A DNA stretch of 28,894 bases from the NCBI GenBank assembly GCA_041485905.1, contig JBGPKK010000045.1, positions 1 through 28,894 of the forward strand, in the 5' to 3' direction. The notes beneath the pieces are model-generated. The model searched no databases and was not told the DNA's origin. It saw only the letters and a list, made by a program, of their open reading frames with translations. Of this stretch, positions 1 through 8,020 are shown in pieces. The DNA comes from JAHFUI01 sp041485905 (GTDB lineage: Bacteria > Acidobacteriota > Vicinamibacteria > Vicinamibacterales > CAVVIG01). The position numbers were made by a program, and so were the translations under genes. Position 1 is the first letter of the stretch. Each line of letters opens with the position of its first letter.

Positions 1-1744
1 CAGCGCCGGCGACCGCTGATGCGACGGCGTCGCCGATACCGCCCGCGGCGTAATGGTCTTCGACGGTGACCAGATGGCCGCCCGTCGCGCGTCCGGCTGC
101 GACGAGTGCGTCGGCGTCGACCGGCGACACTGAATACAAATCGATGACGCGAATCAACGTGCCGGCCGCTTTCAACTGCTCGTAGGCCTTGAGCGCCTCG
201 AACACGGTAACCCCCGCTCCAATCACGGTCACCGCATCGTTTCCGCTCTCGCGCAACACTTTCAGGCCGCCGATTCTGAAGCTCTCGTCGTTCGGGTAGA
301 TCACCGGCGTTTTCGGCCGGCTCGTTCGAATGTAGGCCGGCCCGGGGTGATACGCCATCAGTCCCACCAGCTTTTCCGTGCTCACGCCGTCGCAGGGATA
401 CAGCACGGTGATGTTCGGCTCCGCGCGGCACATGGCGAGATCCTCCAGCGCCATCTGCGACGGGCCGTCTTCGCCGATGGACACACCCGCGTGCGACCCG
501 GCCATCTTGATGCCGACGTTGCTGATCGCCGCCATTCGGATGAAATCGTAGGCGCGCGACAGGAAGCACGCGAACGTGGAGGGAAACGGGATCGCCCCGC
601 GCGCGGCGAGTCCCATCGCCGCGCCGACCATGACCTGCTCCGCGATGAAGTTCTGATAAAAGCGGTCCGGCAGCGTCTTCTCGAACTTGTCGCTGAACGT
701 GGAGTTCTTGACGTCCGCATCGAGCGCGACGATGCGCGAATCGGCGGCGCCCAGCTTCGCAAGGGCGATCCCGTACGCCTCGCGCGTGGCCACTTCCTCG
801 CCAAGCTTGTAGGCAGGCGGGGCGGGCGATTTCTTCGCCTCCGGCGGACGAGATCGTGCGGACGGTTTGGCGATCTCGCGAACGATGTCCACGCCTGGCG
901 GGTCCGGCACCAACTGCTGCTCCAGCTCCGCGAGCGCGCGATCGAGCTCCTCGCCCTTCCTGAACGTCTTGCCGTGCCAGCCCTCTTTCCCTTCGACAAA
1001 CGACACGCCCTTGCCTTTGAGCGTGCGCGCCAGAATCATCGTCGGCTGACCTCTGGTGGCGCGCGCCTCCGCGTAGGCGTCGAGCAGCGCATTCAGATCG
1101 TGTCCGTCGACGACGATGGCATGCCAGTCGAAGGCGCGCCAGCGGCGCGCAAACTGCTCCATGTCGTGCTGCCACATCGTCGGGCGGCTCTGGCCGAGTC
1201 CATTCACGTCCGTGATGCCGCACAGGTTGTCGAGCCTGTCCATCGCGGCGACATCCGCCGCTTCCCAGACCGATCCTTCAGCCGACTCGCCGTCGCCGAG
1301 GAGCACGTAGGTCCGGTAGTCCGACTGAATGCGGCGCGCGTTGAGGGCGCTGCCCACGGCGGCGCAGATACCCTGGCCGAGCGATCCGGTGGCGACGTCG
1401 ACAAAGGGCAGCCGCGGCGTCGGGTGCCCTTCGAGATCCGATCCAATCGTGCGCAGCTTCAGGAGCTCGGCGCGATCGAACGCGCCGGCCTCGGCCCACG
1501 CCGCGTACAGAAGCGGCGCGGCATGTCCCTTCGACAGCACGAACCGATCGCTATCCACGTTGTGGGGATCTTTCGGATCGAAGCGCATCTCGCCGAAAAA
1601 GAGCGCCGCCGCGATGTCCGCAGCCGAGCAGCAGCTCGTCGGATGTCCGCTGCCGGCTTCGGAGGTCGACTTGATCGAGTCGATCCGCAGCCGCGTCGCA
1701 GCATTTCTCAATGCAGGAATCAGTGAGGATCGATCGAGAGCCAT
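1..1744 (-). CDS. tkt: Transketolase, animal-like short form (C-terminus outside the window)
   Basis: This thiamine-diphosphate enzyme moves two-carbon units between sugar phosphates in the non-oxidative pentose phosphate pathway. My translation of the reverse strand gives 581 residues with no stop before the window edge, so roughly the last 40 residues are missing. Visible motifs are GSGHPTSCCSAADI (His34), SKGHAAP (His74), EGHP (His107), the Mg/ThDP motif GDGE (Asp151) with Asn181, and SIGEDGPSQMALEDLAM in the second half. The wording is much closer to human TKT as I remember it than to the E. coli enzyme, including the shorter spacing. The start ATG is at 1744. A -10-like TAAACT lies 10 nt upstream, overlapping the end of the preceding gene, whose stop is only 16 nt away, so the two may be co-transcribed. 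The gene is oriented away from icd. Family assignment is secure; substrate preference was not assessed. Confidence 0.96.
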   Translation of the reverse strand, partial: MALDRSSLIPALRNAATRLRIDSIKSTSEAGSGHPTSCCSAADIAAALFFGEMRFDPKDPHNVDSDRFVLSKGHAAPLLYAAWAEAGAFDRAELLKLRTIGSDLEGHPTPRLPFVDVATGSLGQGICAAVGSALNARRIQSDYRTYVLLGDGESAEGSVWEAADVAAMDRLDNLCGITDVNGLGQSRPTMWQHDMEQFARRWRAFDWHAIVVDGHDLNALLDAYAEARATRGQPTMILARTLKGKGVSFVEGKEGWHGKTFRKGEELDRALAELEQQLVPDPPGVDIVREIAKPSARSRPPEAKKSPAPPAYKLGEEVATREAYGIALAKLGAADSRIVALDADVKNSTFSDKFEKTLPDRFYQNFIAEQVMVGAAMGLAARGAIPFPSTFACFLSRAYDFIRMAAISNVGIKMAGSHAGVSIGEDGPSQMALEDLAMCRAEPNITVLYPCDGVSTEKLVGLMAYHPGPAYIRTSRPKTPVIYPNDESFRIGGLKVLRESGNDAVTVIGAGVTVFEALKAYEQLKAAGTLIRVIDLYSVSPVDADALVAAGRATGGHLVTVEDHYAAGGIGDAVASAVAGA

Positions 1745-1760
1745 AGCGTGGCGGAGTTTA

Positions 1761-2672
1761 TCATGAGCGGTCGGGCCATTCAGTCAGGGCGAGACCGTAC
1801 ACCGCACTGCCCTGTCCTCGTTCGCGGTATACGCGTCCCTGAGCGGTGAGGATGCGCGCGGCGTCCGCGAGGTAATCGGCGTCGGACGCCAGCACCGCGG
1901 CGGCGCGGTAGTCGCTCCGGCTGTGCAGGGCAGCGAGTCTGCACAGCACGCGCGCGGCGTCGCAATTGATCGCGAACGACGGCTGTGGCTCGGCCGTGGA
2001 ATCGCGGAACGTTCCCGCCTGCTCGTCCCAGAGCGTCTGGCGGGCGAACTGCATCAGTTCCTCTGCGAGCATCGGATACGGCAGCCGGGCGGTGAAGTCG
2101 TACGCCGTGAGCAGCGCGGAGGCCGTACGGACGTGGTCGGCCAGGTGACCCCGCGCGCCGCCTGGATCGTCGACCGACCGCGCGAGACCGTGGCCTGGAC
2201 GGTACGCGGCCGCCACGATGCGTTCGAGCTCGTCGATCGCGTCGGGCACAACCGACTGTGGATCGACCAGATGACAGGCGGCGAGGCACGCATCCACCGA
2301 GGCCACGCCCTGTTCGACGGCACTGAGGCGGCCCCAATCCTGGCGCAAGGCGGCGATCAGCTCTGCGCCCGCGGTGCGCAGCCTCTCGTCGTCGGAGAGC
2401 GCGGCCGCTTCGGAGAACAGATGGAGCCAGGCGACGTGCCGATCGGTCGTGGCATTGATTACCGGGATTACCGGGATTCCCGGGATCCGCGGGATCGCCG
2501 GACGGTCGAGGGCGCGCGCCAATGCGGGCTCCAGGGCGCGTTGCACGTCAGTCCGGTCGGTCGCAAGATAACGGCGCAGCAGAAACCGCAACGCGTCCGC
2601 TTCGACGGTCTCGCCCTCTTCAATCGCCGCGACGACGGTATCAGTAATCCACTCGATCGCCGCGCGATCCAT
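1761..2672 (-). CDS. Hypothetical protein, helical, possibly related to the C-terminal part of YyaL/DUF255 proteins
   Basis: 303 residues. I do not recognise the family with certainty. The sequence is mostly amphipathic helix with no signal peptide or membrane segment. The middle and end (GHLADHVRTASALLTAYDF, LAEELMQFARQTLWDEQAGTFRDS) resemble the alpha/alpha-barrel half of YyaL/spermatogenesis-associated-20-like proteins, but the thioredoxin half of that family is absent. That match is from memory and weak. Residues about 58-72 are a tandem tripeptide repeat (IPR-IPG-IPV-IPV) encoded by a 9-nt DNA repeat. The start ATG at 2672 lies 6 nt after a TATAAT read on the minus strand, a spacing typical of leaderless transcripts. 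The stop is 16 nt before tkt, so the two may form one unit. It is divergent from icd. Confidence 0.75.
   Translation of the reverse strand: MDRAAIEWITDTVVAAIEEGETVEADALRFLLRRYLATDRTDVQRALEPALARALDRPAIPRIPGIPVIPVINATTDRHVAWLHLFSEAAALSDDERLRTAGAELIAALRQDWGRLSAVEQGVASVDACLAACHLVDPQSVVPDAIDELERIVAAAYRPGHGLARSVDDPGGARGHLADHVRTASALLTAYDFTARLPYPMLAEELMQFARQTLWDEQAGTFRDSTAEPQPSFAINCDAARVLCRLAALHSRSDYRAAAVLASDADYLADAARILTAQGRVYRERGQGSAVYGLALTEWPDRS
2458..2502 (-). repeat. 9-nt tandem repeat, five units, inside the hypothetical gene
   Basis: Plus-strand units are ATTACCGGG, ATTACCGGG, ATTCCCGGG, ATCCGCGGG and ATCGCCGGA. Each unit carries a CC-GG palindromic core. Because the unit length is a multiple of three, it adds an Ile-Pro-X tripeptide per copy without breaking the frame. 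It lies in a weakly conserved linker of the protein. Confidence 0.85.
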
Positions 2673-2678
2673 CGCGCA

Positions 2679-2686
2679 ATTATAAT
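2679..2686. promoter_or_regulatory. Palindromic -10 element shared by divergent genes
   Basis: The octamer ATTATAAT contains a perfect TATAAT on each strand: plus 2681-2686 and minus 2684-2679. The plus copy ends 12 nt before the icd ATG at 2699. The minus copy ends 6 nt before the ATG at 2672. The whole divergent intergenic gap is only 26 bp, so both promoters must use this box or lie inside the neighbouring genes. I see no strong -35 at the right distance on either strand. Confidence 0.6.
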
Positions 2687-2698
2687 GAACGGTCGGTC

Positions 2699-3706
2699 AT
2701 GACCCACACGATCACACTGGTTGCCGGCGACGGCATCGGCCCCGAAGTCACCGAGGCGGTGATTCGCATCCTGAACGCGGCGGGCGTCTCGATCCAATGG
2801 GACGCTCACATCGCCGGCGTGGTCGCGTTCAAGCGCACGGGCACGGCGCTGCCCGTCGAGCTGATCGATTCGATTCGCCGCAACAAGGTCGCGCTCAAAG
2901 GACCGGTGACGACGCCCATCGCGGAAGGGTTTACGAGCGTCAACGTCGGCCTTCGCAAGGCGCTCGACCTCTACGCGAACCTGCGGCCCGTGTGGAATCT
3001 TCCCGGCGTGCAGGCCCGATATTCCGGCGTCGACCTGGTGATCGTCCGCGAGAACACCGAAGATCTCTATGCGGGCCTCGAGCACGAAGTGGTTCCCGGT
3101 GTCGTCGAGAGCCTGAAGATCATCACCGAGCGCGCGTCGACGCGCATCGCGCAGTTCGCGTTCTCCTACGCGCGGCGGCACGGCCGCAAGATGGTGACCG
3201 CGATTCATAAAGCGAACATCATGAAGCTCAGCGACGGGCTCTTTCTCGAATGCTGCCGGCTGGTGGCGCGCGAGTGGCCCGACATCCAGTACGACGAGCG
3301 CATCGTCGACGCCGCGTGCATGCAGCTCGTGCTGAACCCGACCGAGTTCGACGTGCTCGTGATGCCGAATCTCTACGGCGACATCGTGTCCGATCTGGGA
3401 GCGGGGCTGGTCGGCGGGCTCGGGGTCGTCGGGGCGGCCAATCTTGGCGCCGACATCGGGGTGTTCGAAGCCGTGCACGGCAGTGCGCCAGACATCGCCG
3501 GCAAGGGCGTCGCAAATCCGACGGCGCTCCTCCTCTCTGCGGTCCTGATGCTGCGCCATCTCGACGAGGGCGCGGCGGCCGATCGGATCATGCGCGCGCT
3601 CGGCGCCGTCCTGACCGCCCGGAAAACCCTGACGCGAGATTTGGGCGGGACCGCAACGACGATGGAATTCGCGCAGGCGGTGTGCCGTCAGGTCGACACG
3701 GCGTAA
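2699..3706 (+). CDS. icd: NAD-dependent isocitrate dehydrogenase (IDH/IPMDH family)
   Basis: 335 residues, the usual size of the short NAD-type enzymes. It oxidatively decarboxylates isocitrate to 2-oxoglutarate in the TCA cycle. Visible substrate residues are Ser80, Asn82 and Arg86 in TSVNVGLRKALD, Arg96, Arg117 (VRENTEDLYAG), Tyr124 and Lys171 (IHKANIMK). Metal ligands lie in LYGDIVSDLGAG (Asp228 and Asp232). The coenzyme loop reads HGSAPDIAGKG: Asp265-Ile266 sits where NADP enzymes such as E. coli Icd have Lys-Tyr, so NAD is the predicted cofactor. Ser80 and the SVN segment favour isocitrate over 3-isopropylmalate, but homoisocitrate or tartrate-type relatives cannot be fully excluded. The ATG follows the shared bidirectional -10 box with almost no leader, and no Shine-Dalgarno sequence is visible. 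Confidence 0.93.
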   Translation: MTHTITLVAGDGIGPEVTEAVIRILNAAGVSIQWDAHIAGVVAFKRTGTALPVELIDSIRRNKVALKGPVTTPIAEGFTSVNVGLRKALDLYANLRPVWNLPGVQARYSGVDLVIVRENTEDLYAGLEHEVVPGVVESLKIITERASTRIAQFAFSYARRHGRKMVTAIHKANIMKLSDGLFLECCRLVAREWPDIQYDERIVDAACMQLVLNPTEFDVLVMPNLYGDIVSDLGAGLVGGLGVVGAANLGADIGVFEAVHGSAPDIAGKGVANPTALLLSAVLMLRHLDEGAAADRIMRALGAVLTARKTLTRDLGGTATTMEFAQAVCRQVDTA

Positions 3707-3716
3707 TCTGATGGTA

Positions 3717-3722
3717 TAGAGT
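3717..3722 (+). promoter_or_regulatory. Candidate -10 (TAGAGT) for the PlsB-like gene
   Basis: TAGAGT, with an overlapping TATAGA, ends 11 nt before the ATG at 3734 in the 27-nt gap after icd. It is close to the start codon like several other -10 boxes in this window. No good -35 is seen. Confidence 0.35.
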
Positions 3723-3733
3723 CCCGAGACCGG

Positions 3734-4858
3734 ATGCAGGACGAAATCTCCCAGGCAGTGCTCGCGCGCGAGGAGGTTGTCAAGTACCTCCGCGGCGGTT
3801 ACGGCGGCGAGAGCGGCGCCGAGGCGCGCGAGCGCATCTACGCGTATCTCGACGAGATGCGCACCACGCAGCGGTACGAGATGTACCGCGCGCTGCAGCA
3901 TCCGCTGTATCCCATCCTTCGCAAGATCGAGCGCATCGGCGAGAACCTGCAGCAGGTCTTCAGCGCCGTACGCGATCACCGGATCGTGTACATCTCGAAT
4001 CACCACAGCCACATCGATTATCTGGTGCAGCCCCTCGTCCTCGACGACGATGGCGTGAGGCCGCCGCTGATTGCCGCCGGTATCAACCTGTTCGGCGGCC
4101 CGCTCGGGTTGATCCAGCGTCACATCACCGGCGCCATCCCGATCCGGCGCAACACCAAGGACCCGGCGTATCTGATCACGCTCAAGGCCTACGTCGCCGA
4201 GATTTTGAAGAAGCAGGATCTGTTCTTCTATCCCGAGGGCGGACGCAGCTACAACGGCGAGCTGAAGTCGTTCAAGACGGGACTGATTCACGCGGCGCTC
4301 ACCGCCGAATGCCCCAATCTGGTGATCCTGCCCAACGCGATCGCGTACGACCTGGTCCTCGAGGACCATATCCTCGCGCGGCAGCGCGTCAAGAAACAGC
4401 AGCGGCCGTTTACGCGCGAGCTGGCCGAAATGGTGCGCTACGCGGTTGGCTACCGGTCGCGCGCGATCGTCACCTTCGGCGCGCCGATCCACGTCGACCA
4501 TCGAACGGCCCAGTCGCGCAGTGACGTGCTCGAGCTGACGCGACTGGTTCGCGCACGCGTCGGCGCCCTGCACAAGGTGCTGCCCACCGCGATCTTCGCG
4601 TCGGCGATGCGGCCTTCCGTCACCAGACGCGACCTCGAGAGCCGGATCGATCGGTTGATTGGCGAGCTGTCGGCGCGCCACGCGAACCTGGGCGTCGCGA
4701 GCGGCAAGCAGGCGATCGACGCGGCGGCCGAGCCGCTCGAGACCCGCGGGATCATCGTCGCCGAGCGGGGACGGTTCCGCGTCCGCGACCGGAGCGTGCT
4801 GCGGTATTACGCACGCACGATCGAGCACCTGCTCGCGATCCCCGGCCGGACGCATTAA
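3734..4858 (+). CDS. PlsB-like glycerol-3-phosphate/lysophospholipid acyltransferase
   Basis: 374 residues. Predicted to transfer an acyl chain to glycerol 3-phosphate or a related acceptor at the membrane in phospholipid synthesis. The acyltransferase blocks are in order: HX4D as NHHSHIDYL (His90, Asp95), GAIPIRR (133-139), FFYPEGGRS (164-172) and VILPNAIAYD. The HSHIDY wording matches the PlsB/GPAT branch rather than PlsC. It is much shorter than E. coli PlsB (about 800 residues), lacking its extra N- and C-terminal regions. No clear membrane helix is seen. The stop codon TAA overlaps the ATG of the proline dehydrogenase gene by one base (TAATG), so the two are very likely translationally coupled. 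Exact acyl acceptor is uncertain. Confidence 0.88.
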   Translation: MQDEISQAVLAREEVVKYLRGGYGGESGAEARERIYAYLDEMRTTQRYEMYRALQHPLYPILRKIERIGENLQQVFSAVRDHRIVYISNHHSHIDYLVQPLVLDDDGVRPPLIAAGINLFGGPLGLIQRHITGAIPIRRNTKDPAYLITLKAYVAEILKKQDLFFYPEGGRSYNGELKSFKTGLIHAALTAECPNLVILPNAIAYDLVLEDHILARQRVKKQQRPFTRELAEMVRYAVGYRSRAIVTFGAPIHVDHRTAQSRSDVLELTRLVRARVGALHKVLPTAIFASAMRPSVTRRDLESRIDRLIGELSARHANLGVASGKQAIDAAAEPLETRGIIVAERGRFRVRDRSVLRYYARTIEHLLAIPGRTH

Positions 4859-5796
4859 TGCTCGAGACCGTCTCGAAGCACTTCTTCCATCTTCTCGCCC
4901 GAAGCCACACCCTCCAACGTCTCGCCTCGACGGTCGGCATGCGCAAGCCGACCAGCTTCGCCCGCCGGTTCATCGCCGGCGACACCATCGCGGACGCCAT
5001 CGAGGCGGCCCGCGGCGTCGAAGCCCGCGGTCTGCTGGTGACGCTGGATCACCTCGGCGAGAACGTCACCAATCTCACGGAAGCCGACGCGGCCACCCGC
5101 GACTACCTCGCGATCATCGCCGCGGTCGTCGACGCGGGCATCGGCCGCAACATCTCGTTGAAGCTCACCCAGCTCGGCCTCGACGTCGACAAGGCAAGCG
5201 CCATCGACAACCTTCGCAAGATCCTCGAGCGCTCGGAGCCGGCGGACTTCTTCGTCCGGCTCGATATGGAGAGCTCGCGGTATACGGAGATCACGCTCGA
5301 GATCTTCGAAACGCTCTGGCGGCAGGGTTGCCGCGGGCTCGGCGTCGTCCTGCAGACGACGCTGCGGCGCAGCGAGCAGGATCTCGGCCGCGTCAACGCG
5401 CTCGGCGCACGCATCCGGCTGGTGAAAGGCGCCTACACCGAGCCGCGGTCGGTCGCGTATCCCAGGAAAGCGGATGTCGATGCGGCCTTCGCGCGGATGA
5501 TGAACGTGCTGATTGTCGAGGGGCATTACCCCGCCATCGCGACCCACGACGAGGCGATGATCGATCTGACCAGTCGGTGGGCCGCCCAACACGGCGTGAC
5601 GCCGGATCGATTCGAGTTTCAAATGCTGTACGGCGTGCGGCGCGATCTGCAGACGCGGCTCGCCAACGCCGGGTACCGCGTCCGCGTGTACATCCCGTTT
5701 GGCCGTCAATGGTTTCCTTACTTCATGCGTCGATTGGGCGAGCGCCCCGCCAACGTCGCGTTCATCGTCCGCAGCATCCTCGGCGAGGAAACGTAA
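4858..5796 (+). CDS. putB: Proline dehydrogenase (monofunctional)
   Basis: 312 residues, the usual length of the one-domain bacterial PRODH. It is an FAD enzyme that oxidises L-proline to pyrroline-5-carboxylate and passes electrons to quinone. The beta/alpha barrel signatures are visible: LTQLGLD, FVRLDMESSRYTEITLEIF, GVVLQTTLRRSEQDL, IRLVKGAYTEP, IATHDEAMID, FEFQMLYGVRRDLQ and YIPFGRQWFPYFMRRLGERP near the end, which holds the proline-binding RRxxER-type arginines. Its start overlaps the acyltransferase stop by one base. No pyrroline-5-carboxylate dehydrogenase is present in the window, so the second step must be encoded elsewhere. Confidence 0.94.
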   Translation: MLETVSKHFFHLLARSHTLQRLASTVGMRKPTSFARRFIAGDTIADAIEAARGVEARGLLVTLDHLGENVTNLTEADAATRDYLAIIAAVVDAGIGRNISLKLTQLGLDVDKASAIDNLRKILERSEPADFFVRLDMESSRYTEITLEIFETLWRQGCRGLGVVLQTTLRRSEQDLGRVNALGARIRLVKGAYTEPRSVAYPRKADVDAAFARMMNVLIVEGHYPAIATHDEAMIDLTSRWAAQHGVTPDRFEFQMLYGVRRDLQTRLANAGYRVRVYIPFGRQWFPYFMRRLGERPANVAFIVRSILGEET

Positions 5797-5815
5797 CGTC
5801 GCGCAGCCCCGATGC

Positions 5816-5821
5816 TATTCT
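5816..5821 (+). promoter_or_regulatory. Candidate -10 (TATTCT) 6 nt before the SDR start
   Basis: TATTCT in the 31-nt gap between proline dehydrogenase and the dehydrogenase gene ends 6 nt before the ATG at 5828. Transcription starting at the usual distance would begin at or next to the A of ATG, giving a leaderless mRNA. Confidence 0.4.
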
Positions 5822-5827
5822 CCGGGT

Positions 5828-6619
5828 ATGCGCTCGAATCCAGTCGTCGCTATCACGGGAGCATCCGCCGGTATCGGCCGCGCGACAGCGGTCCGTCTGG
5901 CGCGCGACGGGGCCTCGGTCGTCGTCTCCGCGAGACGGCGGGATCGTCTCGATGACCTCGTCCGCGAAATCACCGCGCGCAATGGCCGGGCGCTCGCGAT
6001 CGTGGCCGACGTGACGCGTGAAGAGGACCTCAAGCAGCTCGTCCGCCGCAGCGTCGATCAGTTCGGTCGGCTGGACGTGATGATCTGTAACGCCGGCTTC
6101 GGCGTGGAAGGCTCGGCAGACGACGTCACCAGCGAGCACATGCGGAAGCTCATCGACGTCAATTATCTGGGGACCTTTTACGCCGCCAGAGCGGCGCTGC
6201 CGGTGTTCAGGCAGCAAGCAAGCGGGCACCTGATCTTCGTGTCGTCGATTGTCGGCAAGCGCGGCGTCCCGTACATGGGCGCGTACTCCGCGACCAAGTT
6301 TGCCCAGGTCGGCCTCGCCGAGTCGCTTCGCGGCGAGCTGGCCGGCTCGAACATCCACGTGAGCGTCGTGCTTCCGGTGTCCACAGACACGGAATTCTTC
6401 GAGGTGATGCAGAAAGAATCCGGATCAGCGTCTCGCGCGATTGGTCCCCGGCAGACCGCTGAGGATGTCGCCGACGCCATCGCCCGCGCGATCGCGCACC
6501 CTACCCCCGAGGTGTATCCCTACCGCAAAGCGCGCGGCCTGGTGCTACTCAATGCGATCGCTCCGCGCTTCTGCGATCGATTCGTCAAAAGGCTCGGCCG
6601 GCACCGGGTCACGACGTGA
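5828..6619 (+). CDS. Short-chain dehydrogenase/reductase (classical SDR)
   Basis: 263 residues from the ATG at 5828. The open frame continues upstream to 5699, but that part lies inside proline dehydrogenase. The Rossmann signature TGASAGIGRA is at residues 10-19, followed by the NAG motif (NAGFGVEG), the catalytic Ser in SSIVGKRG and the YSATK catalytic Tyr/Lys. An Arg-rich SARRRDR segment after beta-2 suggests NADP(H) preference. The substrate is unknown. The stop codon overlaps the GTG start of the CCA-adding enzyme by 3 nt (GTGA), indicating an operon. Confidence 0.9.
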   Translation: MRSNPVVAITGASAGIGRATAVRLARDGASVVVSARRRDRLDDLVREITARNGRALAIVADVTREEDLKQLVRRSVDQFGRLDVMICNAGFGVEGSADDVTSEHMRKLIDVNYLGTFYAARAALPVFRQQASGHLIFVSSIVGKRGVPYMGAYSATKFAQVGLAESLRGELAGSNIHVSVVLPVSTDTEFFEVMQKESGSASRAIGPRQTAEDVADAIARAIAHPTPEVYPYRKARGLVLLNAIAPRFCDRFVKRLGRHRVTT

Positions 6620-7983
6620 CTCCACTCGATCGAGCTCGTGCCATCGCGGAGGCCGTCCGTCGCGAAGACGGGCGCGCGCTGATTGTGGGCGGCTGGGTCC
6701 GCGACCGATTGATGTCGCGCGACTCCAAAGACATCGACCTCGAGGTCTACGGCGTGGACGCCGTGCGCCTGCGGCAGCTGCTCGAGCCCTTCGGCCGCGT
6801 TGAAACGGTCGGCGAGAGCTTTCAGGTCTACAAAATGGGCGACATCGACGTGTCGCTGCCGCGCCGCGAATCGAAGGCCGGCCGCGGTCACCGGGGATTC
6901 GACGTCACCGGCGACCCGCACATGTCGGTCGACGAGGCTGCACGGCGCCGCGACTTCACCGTCAACGCCATCGCCTGGGATCCCCTTGCCGACGAGTATC
7001 TCGATCCGTTCGATGGCCGCGGCGACATCGCTCGACGGCTGCTGCGGGTCGTCGATCCGGCCCGGTTTCCAGACGACAGCCTGCGCGTCCTTCGCGCGGT
7101 TCAGTTCGCCGCCCGCCTCGAGTTCCGGCTCGACGACGAGGCACGCGCGTTGTGCCAGGCGATTGGGCTCGACGATCTGCCGCCCGAGCGGGTGTGGACC
7201 GAAATCGAGAAGCTGCTCTTCGCCCCGCGTCCGTCGATCGGCTTCATCCTCGCCATGGAGTTGGGCATCGTCGAGCAGTTGTGGCCCGAAATCCTCGCGC
7301 TGGCCGGATGTCCGCAGGAGCCGGAGTGGCATCCGGAAGGCGACGTGTGGGTGCACACGCTGCAGGTCATCGACCAGGCGCGCGCGCGCATCGAGGACCT
7401 GCCGCGTCCGCAGCAGATCGCCGTCATGCTCGGCGCGGTGTGCCACGATTTCGGGAAACCGGCAACCACCGCCGTGCTCGACGGCCGCATCCGCTCGATG
7501 GACCACGAGGAGCAGGGCGTCGCCCCGACGCTGGCGTTTCTCGATCGGCTCAACCTGCGCTCGATCGACGCGTACGACGTGCGGCAGCAGGTCGTCGGTC
7601 TCGTCGCCCAGCATCTCAAGCCCGGCTCGTGGTTCAACGTCCGCGACGAGGTCGGCGACGGGGCATTCCGGCGGCTGGCGCAGAAGGTTGATCTGGAGCT
7701 GCTCGCGCGGCTCGCAAAGGCCGACTGTCTGGGCCGCAGGCCCGGAACGTTCGACTGCTCGGCGATGGACTGGTTTCTCGAGCGCGCGCGATCGCTCGGC
7801 GTCGAGCATCGGCCTCCCGGACCCATTCTGCTCGGCCGACATCTGCTTGCGCTCGGTCTGCAGCCTGGCCCGCGCGTTGGCGAGATCCTGAAGGCGGTCT
7901 ACGAACAGCAACTCGATGGGACAGTCACTGATCTCGATCAGGCCATCGCGGCCGCAAGGCGTGTCGTCGCCGATCGTACGTAG
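6616..7983 (+). CDS. cca: tRNA nucleotidyltransferase (CCA-adding/poly(A) polymerase family) with HD domain
   Basis: 455 residues from a GTG start. The class II nucleotidyltransferase head is clear: VGGWVRDRLM, followed by the metal-binding DIDLEVYG (DxD) and later DVSLPRRE. The ARRRDFTVNAIAWDP and DDSLRVLRAVQFAARLEF segments are the template-independent nucleotide-binding motifs of CCA-adding enzymes. The C-terminal half carries an HD phosphohydrolase motif (HTLQVIDQARA, then CHDFGKPATT), as in E. coli Cca, where it is linked to phosphatase activity. The enzyme builds or repairs the 3' CCA of tRNAs. The GTG start overlaps the SDR stop, so expression is probably coupled. A perfect hairpin starts 3 nt after the stop. 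Confidence 0.93.
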   Translation: MTPLDRARAIAEAVRREDGRALIVGGWVRDRLMSRDSKDIDLEVYGVDAVRLRQLLEPFGRVETVGESFQVYKMGDIDVSLPRRESKAGRGHRGFDVTGDPHMSVDEAARRRDFTVNAIAWDPLADEYLDPFDGRGDIARRLLRVVDPARFPDDSLRVLRAVQFAARLEFRLDDEARALCQAIGLDDLPPERVWTEIEKLLFAPRPSIGFILAMELGIVEQLWPEILALAGCPQEPEWHPEGDVWVHTLQVIDQARARIEDLPRPQQIAVMLGAVCHDFGKPATTAVLDGRIRSMDHEEQGVAPTLAFLDRLNLRSIDAYDVRQQVVGLVAQHLKPGSWFNVRDEVGDGAFRRLAQKVDLELLARLAKADCLGRRPGTFDCSAMDWFLERARSLGVEHRPPGPILLGRHLLALGLQPGPRVGEILKAVYEQQLDGTVTDLDQAIAAARRVVADRT

Positions 7984-7985
7984 GA

Positions 7986-8003
7986 CGGACCCTGTTGGGT
8001 CCG
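7986..8003 (+). terminator. Perfect 7-bp stem-loop just after cca
   Basis: CGGACCC-TGTT-GGGTCCG, with a GC-rich stem and 4-nt loop, starts 3 nt after the cca stop. There is no U-run afterwards, so this is not a classic intrinsic terminator. It may protect the 3' end or weaken read-through into the next gene. Confidence 0.5.
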
Positions 8004-8008
8004 GCGCG

Positions 8009-8014
8009 TACAAT
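8009..8014 (+). promoter_or_regulatory. Candidate -10 (TACAAT) 6 nt before the 76-aa gene
   Basis: TACAAT ends 6 nt before the ATG at 8021, so the predicted transcript would begin at or next to the start codon. It lies just after the hairpin at 7986-8003, which would separate it from the cca unit. Confidence 0.5.
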
Positions 8015-8020
8015 GTCCCC

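Noticed and set aside
347..1726. 459-residue open frame on the plus strand
   Set aside because: It is antisense to transketolase. It is Arg/His/Asp-rich with no family motif, the usual shadow of a high-GC gene.
2468..4855. 795-residue open frame on the minus strand
   Set aside because: It runs antisense through icd and the acyltransferase gene, both with clear motifs. Its sequence is low-quality Arg/Asp/His-rich.
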